Shown: positions 57,009 to 64,000 of the stretch, piece by piece
Position numbering within the stretch: position 1 is the stretch's first letter
Layout: every line of letters starts with the position of its first letter
Assembly (NCBI RefSeq): GCF_001434575.1
Contig: NZ_AZDA01000018.1
Coordinates: 32,259 to 96,258, forward strand
DNA length: 64,000 nucleotides
DNA from: Loigolactobacillus bifermentans DSM 20003
Lineage (GTDB): Bacteria > Bacillota > Bacilli > Lactobacillales > Lactobacillaceae
Direction of reading: 5' to 3'
Notes under the pieces: model-generated
The model's input: only the letters and a program-made list of their open reading frames with translations
What the model was told of the DNA's origin: nothing
Databases searched by the model: none
Made by a program: the position numbers and the translations under genes

Positions 57009-57893
57009 TTAAGCGTTAGGGGTCGGGTACGCATTGGCGGGCATGTCGATACCTGCTGCAGTTAATTTCTGAATATACGCGGCTAAAAAGTCACTTTGAA
57101 TCCGGCCTTGGGCCCCATTTTCAGTGTATAAGATCACGCGAATCGCTAAGTTGCCATTGCCTAGATCCACCACACCAAAAATATCCGGCCCAGTTTTGAT
57201 TTCAGGGTAGTTAGGCGCCAATTCCTGATCCACCTGATTGAGTAACTCAGTAACCGTGTCAGAATCTGTCTGAGCTGCGATTCGGACATCGATTTGAACC
57301 CGCATGTTACTGCGAGAAAGGTTGCTGACCATGGTAATGGTGCTGTTCGGAATATAATTTAAGGTGCCATCAAAACTTTTGATTTGCGTGGTTTTCAAAC
57401 CTAGCGCCACAACCGTGCCTTCAACGGTACCGATTTTAACATGGTCACCAACATCCAGCTGTTGTTCCAACAAAATAAAAAAGCCTGACAAAATATCGCG
57501 CACTAAACTCTGGGCCCCTAAGCCTAACGCTACAGAGAAGATTCCAGCACTGGCGATCAAGGTGCCCACTGGAACGCCTAACAGACTGAGAATACCATAT
57601 AAGTAGAAGAAATATAAAATATAGCGCGCAGAATTCCGAATCAATGAATAAATCGTTTTAGCACGACCTTCACTGATCATGCTGGTGCTTTGGTAGGTTT
57701 TGAAACTACGTTCGATCACCACCATGACGATTTTATTGATGATCACGAATAAAATTGAGATCAAGACCAGCTCAAAAACAGTGCCAGCGATTTTTGCTAG
57801 GATCTGATCCCAGTCAATACCCATCCAAAAACGCTTGACGATGTTTGTTTGTTGCTTGATTGATTTTGTTGCCATTGCGGCTGCTACTTGCAT
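57009..57893 (-). CDS. MscS-family mechanosensitive channel
   Basis: 294-residue small-conductance channel releasing osmolytes on hypo-osmotic shock. Three hydrophobic helices (about 30-55, 78-100, 105-130) are followed by the beta domain with VGDHVKIGTVEGTVVALGLKTTQIKSFDG. The pore helix carries alternating Gly/Ala (GVPVGTLIASAGIFSVALGLG). ATG 57893 is preferred over GTG 57902. Confidence 0.9.
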   Translation of the reverse strand: MQVAAAMATKSIKQQTNIVKRFWMGIDWDQILAKIAGTVFELVLISILFVIINKIVMVVIERSFKTYQSTSMISEGRAKTIYSLIRNSARYILYFFYLYGILSLLGVPVGTLIASAGIFSVALGLGAQSLVRDILSGFFILLEQQLDVGDHVKIGTVEGTVVALGLKTTQIKSFDGTLNYIPNSTITMVSNLSRSNMRVQIDVRIAAQTDSDTVTELLNQVDQELAPNYPEIKTGPDIFGVVDLGNGNLAIRVILYTENGAQGRIQSDFLAAYIQKLTAAGIDMPANAYPTPNA

Positions 57894-57902
57894 GTTTGTC
57901 AC

Positions 57903-58221
57903 CTAAATCCTCTAAGATAAGTTAAGTGTACAAAAGCCACTGTTAAATAGCAACTGTGGATTGTGTTGGATAGGCGACACAAAATGACCTAAAGGAATCG
58001 CTTATTTTTAGCGAGCGCATTTAAATGTGAGCGACGGCAATCAGATGTACCACAGCTAAAACCAGTAAAGTAGTGCCTGCTACGTTGATTTCAGCGTTAA
58101 ATGCGTAGTGACCAATTTCACAGGTCATGAGTTGAAGTAAGCGCTCAATCATGCTATTCTTAAAACAATGTCAAGCTAGGCGTCGTGTCGATTTTGACCA
58201 CGTGATTAGCTAATTTTCCCA
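57903..58221. other. Gap between mscS and ytxG with ytxG promoter
   Basis: TTGAAG (58132-58137), 17 nt, TATTCT (58155-58160) with TGC before it is the likely ytxG promoter. A CGCT/AGCG hairpin lies near 58000. No gene or other motif seen. Confidence 0.55.
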
Positions 58222-58240
58222 TTGAAGGAGGTTTTGTTTA

Positions 58241-58699
58241 ATGACAGGTGGAGAAATCGCGGCTTTGATCGCAGCGATTGCCTTTTTGATTTTAGTATTC
58301 TTTATCGTCCGAGTTTTGGTTCAGGTGACACGGATCATGCGCGAAGTTCAATCAACGGTGGCGGAAGCCAGCCGTACTGTCACCACGGTAACCGGCGACG
58401 TGGATGCACTTTCCCAAGAAGTTGAAGGCCTTTTAAGCAAGGCAAACGTTTTATTAGATGATGTAAATGGTAAGGTAGCTGATTTAGATCCTGTATTTAC
58501 AGCGGCAGGCGACTTAGGCACCAGCTTATCAGATGTAAACACAGCAGCACGCGACCTGACATCGCGGCTAAGCAGTTTAGGCGACTTAACCACACGGACG
58601 ACAAGTGCTGGTAAAGTCGGCGCCAGCGCATTTAAACTTTATCGTAATTACCGGCAAAAGCACCGTAAGGCAGCACCGGAAACACCCACAGAAGAATAG
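58241..58699 (+). CDS. ytxG: YtxG-like DUF948 protein
   Basis: 152 residues with an N-terminal membrane helix (about 6-28) and a long helical tail predicted to form a coiled coil. Length and position before ytxH and near ccpA match Bacillus YtxG, a sigma-B general stress protein of unknown role. GAAGGAGG before ATG 58241. Confidence 0.85.
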   Translation: MTGGEIAALIAAIAFLILVFFIVRVLVQVTRIMREVQSTVAEASRTVTTVTGDVDALSQEVEGLLSKANVLLDDVNGKVADLDPVFTAAGDLGTSLSDVNTAARDLTSRLSSLGDLTTRTTSAGKVGASAFKLYRNYRQKHRKAAPETPTEE

Positions 58700-58728
58700 A
58701 CATTAGAGTTACTAAGGAGGCCGTTAAC

Positions 58729-59202
58729 ATGGCAAAAGGACATTTCTTATTAGGATTACTTGTAGGCGGCGCCGCTGCAGCGGTTGCTACGCGTTTATTG
58801 GCACCTGAATCTGGGGATGAGATCCGTCAGAACGTTAATGAAAAGCTGGACCATTTGCGCGATCGCATGTCTGATTATGCAGACTTTGAAGATGATGATT
58901 TAGCTGCATTTGATGACGTTGACGGCAGTGTGCCTAGTGATTTAAATGCTGATACGGCAACGGATGATGCTGTTCAAGTGGAAGATGCCACAACGGCTGA
59001 AACCGGCACAGATGACTATCCAGACATTAATGTGGATGGTCAAAGCGCTTTTGCGGAAGCAAAGGATGAAGCGGAAACCACGCCAACGGATACCACTGAA
59101 GCAACGGATGATGCCTCTGAAACAGAAGCTACTCCTGAGACTGAAGCTGATCCGGCAGCAACAACAACAGATGATCAAAAAGACGATCAACCGGAAGCGT
59201 AA
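58729..59202 (+). CDS. ytxH: YtxH-like protein
   Basis: 157 residues. GHFLLGLLVGGAAAAVATRLLAPESGDEIRQ is the typical YtxH start: a Gly/Ala-rich helix then an amphipathic segment. The rest is strongly acidic and repetitive (Thr/Glu/Asp/Ala), longer than in Bacillus. Translated from AAGGAGG before ATG 58729, cotranscribed with ytxG. Function unknown. Confidence 0.85.
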   Translation: MAKGHFLLGLLVGGAAAAVATRLLAPESGDEIRQNVNEKLDHLRDRMSDYADFEDDDLAAFDDVDGSVPSDLNADTATDDAVQVEDATTAETGTDDYPDINVDGQSAFAEAKDEAETTPTDTTEATDDASETEATPETEADPAATTTDDQKDDQPEA

Positions 59203-59212
59203 GGTTGATCCG

Positions 59213-59241
59213 GGCCTAACACAATGTGTTGGGTCTTTTTT
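59213..59241 (+). terminator. ytxGH terminator
   Basis: GGCCTAACACA pairs with TGTGTTGGGTC (with wobbles), then T-run. Confidence 0.85.
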
Positions 59242-59360
59242 GTTTAGGTCAGTTTTATCGCAATTTTACGTTCAGGTCGGTAGAATGACATTCATAAACA
59301 TAAAACGGTGAAGTCGGCAGTTATTAGCGTATCTTAAAGATAAGAAAGGTGGTTACAGTG

Positions 59361-59654
59361 ATGAGTACTGCAAAAAATCAAAGTCAGGTCATTGGTGAGA
59401 TCATAACGAAAGAAACAACAGAAGGGGTTATCTTAACGGTTCCAACAAGTACCAATGTAGTGGCGGGTCAAAAATATTGGTTGGTGAAACAGGCTGATGG
59501 CACGTTGAGCTACCATCCGGTTAACGACAATCCATGGTGGAATGGTGACTATGACGATATTGATTTCAGAGCAGAGTTGGATAAAGTTGGTAATTTTGGA
59601 TTAGAAACACCAGTTGGAAAGGAGCTACGACCTGTAAATAATCATTTCCGCTAA
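59361..59654 (+). CDS. MazE/PemI-like antitoxin (orphan)
   Basis: 97 residues. VILTVPTSTNVVAGQKYWL and the following DGTLSYHP show the AbrB-like swapped-hairpin pattern of MazE/PemI antitoxins; the acidic tail with WWNGDYDDIDF resembles the toxin-binding part of lactic acid bacterial members. No toxin gene follows. ATG 59361 is chosen for spacing to AGGTGG. Confidence 0.55.
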   Translation: MSTAKNQSQVIGEIITKETTEGVILTVPTSTNVVAGQKYWLVKQADGTLSYHPVNDNPWWNGDYDDIDFRAELDKVGNFGLETPVGKELRPVNNHFR

Positions 59655-59695
59655 GCAGCTTGATTGGTGGCACGTCATAAAAGTGGATCACCAGA

Positions 59696-59983
59696 TCATT
59701 CGTCTTCATTTAACCAATCCTCAATTTCGGCGTCGGTCTTCAAAATGCCAGCCTTTTGATGGCGTGCAAATTGCTAGATGTTTGAAGTTGCTTGATCAAC
59801 AAGTTGAGCTTTAATTGCGGCTAACTGTTTATATTCATCCTTTGAAAGTAGCACAAAGCTTTCATTTGAATCGCTTGTTTTAACGGCGTTTACTGTGATT
59901 TCAACCGGCCTTTTTTCTTTCAAAATACTTTTAAAGATGGCTGCTTGGTGTTTTTTGAAATGTGTTGCGGTGTAAGTATCCAT
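59696..59983 (-). pseudogene. Phd/YefM-like antitoxin broken by an amber codon
   Basis: The frame begins MDTYTATHFKKHQAAIFK and looks like a Phd/YefM antitoxin, then meets TAG at plus positions 59774-59776. The same frame continues without interruption as QFARHQKAGILKTDAEIEDWL and two more acidic residues to TGA at 59696-59698, giving a normal total of about 94 residues if the stop is ignored. No toxin gene follows. Whether the 69-residue product works is unknown. Confidence 0.7.
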
Positions 59984-60186
59984 ATTATCGCCTTCTTATT
60001 TTAAAAATAATATTAAGTTCAACGTTATTCAGTCGACGCGATTGTTGTGTGATTGTTTCTAAGGCCGGATTTCACTATTGAGAATGACAGCCTTGCAGGA
60101 AAAAGTCTTTGCGTAAGATATGAGGGACTACTGTCTTTATGATGAGTTAAATCATCACCAGTATCAAGCAATTTGTTGTTCTACCT

Positions 60187-60217
60187 AAAAAATCCCTGCA
60201 CACAACGTATGCAGGGG
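60187..60217 (-). terminator. pepQ terminator
   Basis: Minus strand CCCTGCA / TGCAGGG stem followed by A then T-run, just after pepQ. The 200 nt to its left hold no recognisable gene. Confidence 0.85.
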
Positions 60218-60232
60218 TTACACAACCTAAAA

Positions 60233-61333
60233 CTAGTCGTTAAACGTTAATAAGTTTTTAGGCGTATGGGTAAATGGTTCACAGCCGTTTTCGGTAACGT
60301 GGATACAGTCTTCGATCCGGACGCCGGCAACGCCTGGGATGTAGATACCAGGTTCAATGGAGAAGCACATGCCAGGTTCTAACAACATGTCATTGCCTTC
60401 CATAATGGATGGGAATTCATGCGTTGATGTCCCGATACCATGACCTAAACGATGGATGAAGTATTCACCGTAGCCGGCTTTGGTAATGATGTCCCGGGCA
60501 ATCTTATCTAATTCAGAAGCCTTGATGCCAGGCTTAACAGCCGCTTGGGCCGTTAAATTGGCTTCTAAACAAACTTTATGGATCTCCAAAGACTTCGCAT
60601 CTGGTTTGCCAAAGGCAACGGTCCGTGTTGCGTCACTCATGTACGCATTGTGGACGGTACCAAGGTCAAACAAGACGAGTTCATTTGGTTGCACTTTCGC
60701 TGTGGTTGGGCCGCCATGAGGATCAGCGGCATTGACGCCGGCTTGAACAATGGTGTCGAAGCTCATGTGCATTACGCCTTTTTTCATTAAAGCGTATTCG
60801 ATTTCAGCGACGACTTCTTGTTCAGTACGGCCAGTCTTCAAAGCGTTAAACCCAACTTCAAAGGCAAAGTCAGCTTCTTTACCAGCTTCGATCATAATGG
60901 CAATTTCGTCAGGTGTTTTAACCAGTTTTGCTTTTTCAATGAAGCGGCTGGCATCGCCAGGGAAGGTTGCGTCTGGGAATTGGTTTAAAATGAACTCATA
61001 CCGCCCGTAAGGTAAGTCGTCCTTTTCAATGGCCCAGCGTTTTGGATCCGCACAACGTGCTTTGATCTGTGTGGCAATTTTGGCAAAAGGTTCTTCGTGA
61101 TCTAAATAACCGTAGTCACCATAAGTCCAGCCGGTTTTTTTAACGGCTTCAACGGACAATTGGGGCCCGAAGTAGAAAGGTTCAGTGTCTGGGAAAACTA
61201 ACAACGCTTGGACACGTTCCTCAGGATCTGAGAAGTAACCTGAGAAGTAAGCAACGTTGGTGGGGTTGCTAATGTAAGCTACGTCCAAGTTTTGGTCAGC
61301 GAGCCATTGCTGAAGTTGTGCTAAATGATTCAT
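60233..61333 (-). CDS. pepQ: Xaa-Pro dipeptidase PepQ
   Basis: 366-residue M24 metallopeptidase cleaving Xaa-Pro dipeptides. Metal ligands: Asp in LFDLGTVHN and MSDATRT, His in HRLGHGIG, Glu in IEPGIYIPG and RIEDC. Divergent from ccpA, the conserved arrangement in lactobacilli, with cre-like sites between them. ATG 61333 gives MNHLAQLQQWL, the usual PepQ N-terminus. Confidence 0.96.
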   Translation of the reverse strand: MNHLAQLQQWLADQNLDVAYISNPTNVAYFSGYFSDPEERVQALLVFPDTEPFYFGPQLSVEAVKKTGWTYGDYGYLDHEEPFAKIATQIKARCADPKRWAIEKDDLPYGRYEFILNQFPDATFPGDASRFIEKAKLVKTPDEIAIMIEAGKEADFAFEVGFNALKTGRTEQEVVAEIEYALMKKGVMHMSFDTIVQAGVNAADPHGGPTTAKVQPNELVLFDLGTVHNAYMSDATRTVAFGKPDAKSLEIHKVCLEANLTAQAAVKPGIKASELDKIARDIITKAGYGEYFIHRLGHGIGTSTHEFPSIMEGNDMLLEPGMCFSIEPGIYIPGVAGVRIEDCIHVTENGCEPFTHTPKNLLTFND

Positions 61334-61433
61334 CGTATCACCGTTCCAATCCATCACTTTGTCAGGATTGGCCTTTCACTAGATTTAGAATCGTTTCATG
61401 CTCACATTATAACATATCCCAAGTAAATCTCAG

Positions 61434-61447
61434 TGAAAACGCTTTGT
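61434..61447 (-). promoter_or_regulatory. cre-like site of pepQ
   Basis: TGAAAACGCTTTGT matches 12 of 14 positions of TGWAANCGNTNWCA; it lies about 100 nt upstream of pepQ. Confidence 0.5.
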
Positions 61448-61501
61448 TTATTTCAAAGAAAATTTATGAAAACTTCTATGCAAATTTACTGAAAAAAGCT
61501 T

Positions 61502-61539
61502 TTAAAACGCTTGCATTTGTTTTCAAAGTTTGTTAAATT
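61502..61539 (+). promoter_or_regulatory. ccpA promoter with overlapping cre-like site
   Basis: TTGCAT (61511-61516), 17 nt, TAAATT (61534-61539) with TGT before it. TTAAAACGCTTGCA (61502-61515) matches 12 of 14 cre positions and covers the -35 box, which suits autorepression by CcpA. Confidence 0.6.
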
Positions 61540-61583
61540 TAAACAGGTAAATGAAAATTAATGAAAACGAAGAGGTAATATAG

Positions 61584-62585
61584 ATGGAGAAACAAACCAT
61601 TACAATTTATGACGTTGCGCGGGAAGCCGGCGTCTCCATGGCAACCGTGTCACGTGTTGTCAATGGGAATCCAAACGTGAAACCTGCAACGCGTAAAAAA
61701 GTATTAGAAGTCATTGACCGCTTAGACTACCGGCCAAACGCTGTGGCCCGGGGCTTGGCCAGCAAAAAGACCACAACCGTTGGGGTCATTATTCCCGATG
61801 TCACGAACATCTACTTCTCATCCTTAGCCCGCGGAATCGATGACGTGGCGACGATGTATAAGTACAACATTATTTTGGCCAACTCTGATGAAAACGGCCA
61901 AAAAGAAATTCAAGTGTTAAACACCTTGTTAGCCAAACAAGTGGACGGCATTATTTTCATGGGGAACCAAGTAACGGATAGCTTACGCCATGAATTCCAA
62001 CGCTCAAAAACACCAATCGTCTTGGCGGGTTCAGTCGACCCTAAAGAAGAAGTCGGCAGTGTGAACATTGACTACGTGGCGGCCATTGAAGAAGCCGTTA
62101 GCACCTTGATCAAACACGGCAACAAGAAGATTGCGTTTGTGACTGGTAACTTGGACGACCCGATCAACGGCATGTACCGCTTAAAGGGTTACAAGCAGGC
62201 CTTAAACAAAGCTAACATCGATTTTGATGCCAACTTGATTTTCGAAACCGAATACAGCCATAAAGCTGGCGAAGCCATTTGGCAAAAAGTCAAAGCTGCT
62301 GGTGCTACTGCTGCCGTTGTCGGCGATGACGAATTAGCGATTGGCTTGGTAAACGGCGCCACGGATGATGGGGCGAAGTTGCCAAATGACTTTGAAGTCA
62401 TTACCAGTAACGATTCCAAGCTAACGGAAATCGCACGGCCAAAACTGAGCTCTGTTACCCAACCGTTGTATGATATCGGTGCGGTTGCCATGCGCTTGTT
62501 AACTAAGATGATGAACAAAGAAGAAATCGACAACGAAACCGTGTTATTGCCATACGGGATCGTTGAACGTGGGACGACGAAATAA
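61584..62585 (+). CDS. ccpA: Catabolite control protein A
   Basis: LacI-family master regulator of carbon catabolite control, acting with HPr-Ser-P. The DNA-binding head TIYDVAREAGVSMATVSRVV is followed by the hinge LDYRPNAVARGLASKK and a periplasmic-binding-protein-like core. 333 residues. GAGGTAATATAG precedes ATG 61584. The 3' end and terminator recur in degenerate form 400 nt further on. Confidence 0.98.
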   Translation: MEKQTITIYDVAREAGVSMATVSRVVNGNPNVKPATRKKVLEVIDRLDYRPNAVARGLASKKTTTVGVIIPDVTNIYFSSLARGIDDVATMYKYNIILANSDENGQKEIQVLNTLLAKQVDGIIFMGNQVTDSLRHEFQRSKTPIVLAGSVDPKEEVGSVNIDYVAAIEEAVSTLIKHGNKKIAFVTGNLDDPINGMYRLKGYKQALNKANIDFDANLIFETEYSHKAGEAIWQKVKAAGATAAVVGDDELAIGLVNGATDDGAKLPNDFEVITSNDSKLTEIARPKLSSVTQPLYDIGAVAMRLLTKMMNKEEIDNETVLLPYGIVERGTTK

Positions 62586-62600
62586 AGCGTGACTTTGAGG

Positions 62601-62625
62601 GACTGGCGAGAGCTGGTCTTTTTTT
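62601..62625 (+). terminator. ccpA terminator
   Basis: GACTGGC-GAGA-GCTGGTC (two wobbles) followed by seven T. Confidence 0.88.
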
Positions 62626-62642
62626 GAAAGGCGGAATTCATA

Positions 62643-62795
62643 ATGGCTAATCAGGATAACGCTAAAGATATAGTAGAAGTACCAAATCCAGAATTGGAAG
62701 CATCCATTCAAGAAGCAGTTGATTTTTTATCAGGGAAAGTGACCCTTGATGGCTATTGCGATCGTGCATCGCTGGAACAAGGGCTGTTGTTGTGA
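62643..62795 (+). CDS. Small hypothetical protein
   Basis: 50-residue frame with a GAAAGGCGG ribosome binding site 8 nt before ATG. The product is acidic and mostly helical (VEVPNPELEASIQEAVDFL). I do not recognise a family. It lies in the segment between the two copies of the ccpA tail, so it may be part of an inserted piece or a remnant of a longer gene. Confidence 0.4.
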   Translation: MANQDNAKDIVEVPNPELEASIQEAVDFLSGKVTLDGYCDRASLEQGLLL

Positions 62796-62954
62796 GTTAT
62801 GAACACGTATAGCATATCTTGGATGATTTAAATATGTAAATCATAAAAAGCAGAAAGTTCGCCTGCAGCATCCTTTGAGGCAGCGTGGCGAGTTAGAGAT
62901 ACTAGATTTCTTAGTTGGGAACAATGGTGTTGAGACTAGCGTAAGCACTCAATA

Positions 62955-63025
62955 ATCCTTGAACGTGGGATAACGAAATAAAGTCATGATTTTAATGAGG
63001 AGACTGGCGAAAGCTGGTCTTTTTT
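62955..63025 (+). repeat. Degenerate duplicate of the ccpA 3' end and terminator
   Basis: From ATC-CTTGAACGTGGG through AACGAAATAA to GACTGGC-GAAA-GCTGGTC-TTTTTT this repeats 62559-62625, the last eight ccpA codons, stop and terminator, with several substitutions and small insertions. Translated, the copy would read ILERGITK-stop against IVERGTTK-stop. Confidence 0.85.
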
Positions 63026-63117
63026 CTATGCAGGAGAATCGCTAAAAAGAATTATCATGGTAACTGATTGTCATGAAGCAGACTGGTCGTGTGTAAAAGG
63101 GTGCTTTTTTTGCAATC

Positions 63118-63150
63118 AAAAAGGGCCTCCAGCTATAATGTGGAAACCCT
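63118..63150 (-). terminator. Terminator of the 63.2-kb small gene
   Basis: Minus strand GGGTTTCC / GGAGGCCC with two wobbles, then T-run. Confidence 0.75.
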
Positions 63151-63161
63151 AGGTGATCCAA

Positions 63162-63413
63162 TTAGTCATCAAAGTAATCATAAAAATCAGCTTTCGGCTG
63201 GGAGAGTTTTGGGGCATAGCCAGCTGCTGTTTTGACTAATTTGTGACTGAAATCCATCCGTTCAAACCGACCGTCAGGTAGTTGCGTGTAGATCCAAACA
63301 AAGCCGTTGCTAAACAACGTTTTAATGATGACTTTGCCGTCGGCCAAATCACGTTTCATTGAAGAAACAATCGCAGCACCGGCAGCATCTAAGGTGAAAT
63401 TATCAATATTCAT
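63162..63413 (-). CDS. Small uncharacterised protein
   Basis: 83-residue cytosolic protein, mixed strands and helices, ending in an acidic-aromatic tail (YDYFDD). GGAG 8 nt before ATG 63413 and a terminator after the stop support a real gene. No family recognised. Confidence 0.6.
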   Translation of the reverse strand: MNIDNFTLDAAGAAIVSSMKRDLADGKVIIKTLFSNGFVWIYTQLPDGRFERMDFSHKLVKTAAGYAPKLSQPKADFYDYFDD

Positions 63414-64000
63414 AGACTCATCTCCGTTAATTTAGGTCAAGCATAACAAAGTTGGTGAGATTCGTAAAAAGATTAGCTGATGGGATTACTGGAAGATCAT
63501 ATGTCACTAAAAATCAAACTGTTAATTAATGGTAATGGGAAATTAGTGAAGATTAGCATGTCATTTGAAGCTGTTAAGTGGCAGCCGCTAAAGGGGATGT
63601 GAGCTTAAACGATGAGGCTCATAAATTGTAGATAGAATGTGTCAGGCGAAGTGGTAAGCGGTGTTAATGACTAAACCCGAATATTAAATGAAGAAACAGT
63701 TGCAAGCAGCACTAAAAAATGCAAAGGTTAAAGCTAAATGAGAAATAGAACTCTGAAATACGAAGAATGTAATATTACATTTATGTAACATTTGTTAAAA
63801 ACCTTATTTTCAAAATTGGTCTAGAAGACGAGTATATCGCGGTTTTTGTTGCTTTAAGCCTTACAGTTAGAATGAAATATTAGCAAATCATAAAAGTAAT
63901 CGTTTTCAAGCAGTTGCCGTTCTGATTTGAAGGCTATATACTATTAACCTGAATTATTCACCATAAGTTCTCCAAGTACAGTGTCACCCCGGTATCATGG
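63414..64000. other. Right-edge gap with short frames and a promoter-like pair
   Basis: No gene I can support. A 33-codon frame (63501-63602, MSLKIKLLINGNGK...) and a 17-codon frame near 63688 look like fragments. AATGTAATATTACATT (63766-63781) is a perfect 16-bp palindrome. TTGCCG (63914-63919), 17 nt, TATACT (63937-63942) would read off the right edge into whatever follows. Confidence 0.45.

Noticed and set aside
63784..63798. WalR-like site TGTAAC-N3-TGTTAA at the right edge
   Set aside because: Spacer is 3 instead of 5 nt and no target gene is visible.

Overview
This is a chromosomal window from a low-to-moderate GC Gram-positive bacterium of the family Lactobacillaceae. Pointers are the gene order groES-groEL, ymdB-ymcA-mutS-mutL, ruvAB-queA-tgt-yajC, alaS-ireB-yqgF-yrzB-zapA-cvpA-mutS2-trxA, racE/murI-rph-rdgB and ytxG-ytxH / pepQ / ccpA, together with T-box leaders, a CIRCE operator, a Rex-like operator and cre-like sites. 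I cannot fix the genus from the sequence alone.

Layout: 1-2.3 kb is the CIRCE-controlled groESL chaperonin operon. 2.3-11.8 kb is a DNA repair and tRNA modification block (ymdB, ymcA, mutS, mutL, maf, ruvA, ruvB, queA) with a LexA-like box before ruvA. 12.1-18.6 kb carries tgt, yajC, adhE behind a Rex-like operator, and zwf. 18.7-24.6 kb holds dinB, a ytoI-like regulator, nrnA, a DEAD-box helicase and an unusual protein with a formylglycine-generating-enzyme-like segment. 24.6-25.8 kb is a gene-poor stretch with copies of a structured repeat, then the T-box leader of alaS. 25.8-33.1 kb runs alaS to mutS2. After another repeat copy come trxA, yslB, murI and a fused rph-rdgB gene. 36.9-39.3 kb is cbpB plus two lysine/diaminopimelate genes. 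39.5-44.6 kb is a folate cluster (folP, fused folB-folK, folE, folC, an ITPase-like gene) followed by a LOG-family gene. 44.6-51.1 kb contains luxS, an mntR-like regulator, a large secreted NlpC/P60 protein behind WalR-like boxes, an Xaa-Pro peptidase and an LCP protein. 51.2-53.8 kb is a Met-specific T-box operon (metA-metY). 53.8-59.3 kb holds small accessory genes, two tandem low-complexity membrane proteins, an MscS channel and ytxGH. 59.3-64 kb has antitoxin remnants, divergent pepQ/ccpA, a duplicated ccpA tail and a decayed right end.

The most interesting signal is a dispersed family of about 125-140 nt structured elements. One copy is on the minus strand at 24743-24869 (A), one on the plus strand at 25220-25360 (C) and one on the plus strand at 33265-33388 (B), plus a truncated tail at 25392-25431 (D). 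They share an outer helix of unrelated sequence, a CA/GTTCC internal loop, a second helix, and two hairpins, the last with an invariant TGATTTT loop. Helix sequences change on both sides while pairing is kept, which argues for a conserved RNA or single-stranded DNA fold. I cannot match it by eye to a named family.
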